A stretch of 64,000 nt of DNA from Cristatella mucedo. Lineage: Eukaryota > Bryozoa > Phylactolaemata > Cristatellidae. The translations under genes and the position numbers were made by a program. Location: contig WPIO01000023.1 of the NCBI GenBank assembly GCA_009760855.2, positions 2,761,001 through 2,825,000 on the forward strand, read 5' to 3'. A model generated the notes under the pieces. The model made no database searches. It saw only the letters and a list, made by a program, of their open reading frames with translations, and was not told where the DNA came from. This document shows, piece by piece, positions 63,881 to 64,000 of the stretch. Every line of letters starts with the position of its first letter. Positions within the stretch are counted from its first letter, which is position 1.

Positions 63881-64000
63881 GCCCTACAAATGAGCTCATA
63901 CAATACACAACCTTATAAATATGTGTGTTTGTGTGCGGTTTTGCGTGCACTTACGGCTATGTGATGTGTGTGAGTGTGCACGTGAGTTTAACTGTGTGTG

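Overview
This window is nuclear DNA of an invertebrate-like metazoan. The signs are a spliced proteasome alpha-7 gene, a metazoan-type tRNA-Glu, a TGF-beta-family prodomain gene, CR1/L2-like LINEs with their SINEs, a hAT transposon and a decayed Polinton/Maverick (adintovirus-like) element. The species cannot be named from the sequence. Almost every long open frame outside these features is a chance frame in GC-rich or repetitive DNA.

Layout. 1-8.9 kb: the 5' three coding exons of PSMA7 on the minus strand, running off the left edge, with a 2.7-kb LINE (LINE-A copy 1, itself carrying a SINE) in an intron. 9.05 kb: tRNA-Glu(CTC). 9.3-13.85 kb: fragments of two LINE families (A and B) nested in each other, and a SINE. 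14.39-17.60 kb: a hAT DNA transposon with intact ends and an exact 8-bp target duplication but a frameshifted transposase. About 17.9-34.3 kb: an AT-rich, heavily decayed Polinton/Maverick with integrase, protein-primed-type DNA polymerase B, an HNH endonuclease, a phospholipase-A2-like gene, a hydrophobic virion-type peptide and a phage-tail-fibre-like repeat gene. Later insertions of LINE-A copy 2 and two SINEs interrupt it.

34.9-64 kb: a GC- and CpG-rich region with simple repeats and few recognisable genes. Its core is a cluster of TGF-beta-prodomain relatives. Locus 1 (plus strand, 42.7-45.5 kb) has a TATA box, three phase-compatible exons and a poly(A) signal. Locus 2 (plus strand, 54.3-55.1 kb) is a 3' fragment. 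Locus 3 (minus strand, 58.6-56.6 kb) is an unprocessed pseudogene with matching exon structure, and it also carries the C-terminal half of a cystine-knot ligand domain. A promoter-like copy lies at 54.2 kb in the opposite orientation, and an unrelated 0.95-kb inverted duplication joins 48.3-49.3 kb to 61.5-62.5 kb.

The most interesting signals are (i) the rearranged TGF-beta-like cluster, whose best-preserved member shows no in-frame ligand domain, (ii) the cargo of the Polinton (tail-fibre repeats, HNH/AP2-type endonuclease, PLA2-like gene), and (iii) two LINE/SINE partnerships in which each SINE family carries the 3' tail of a different LINE family in the same window.
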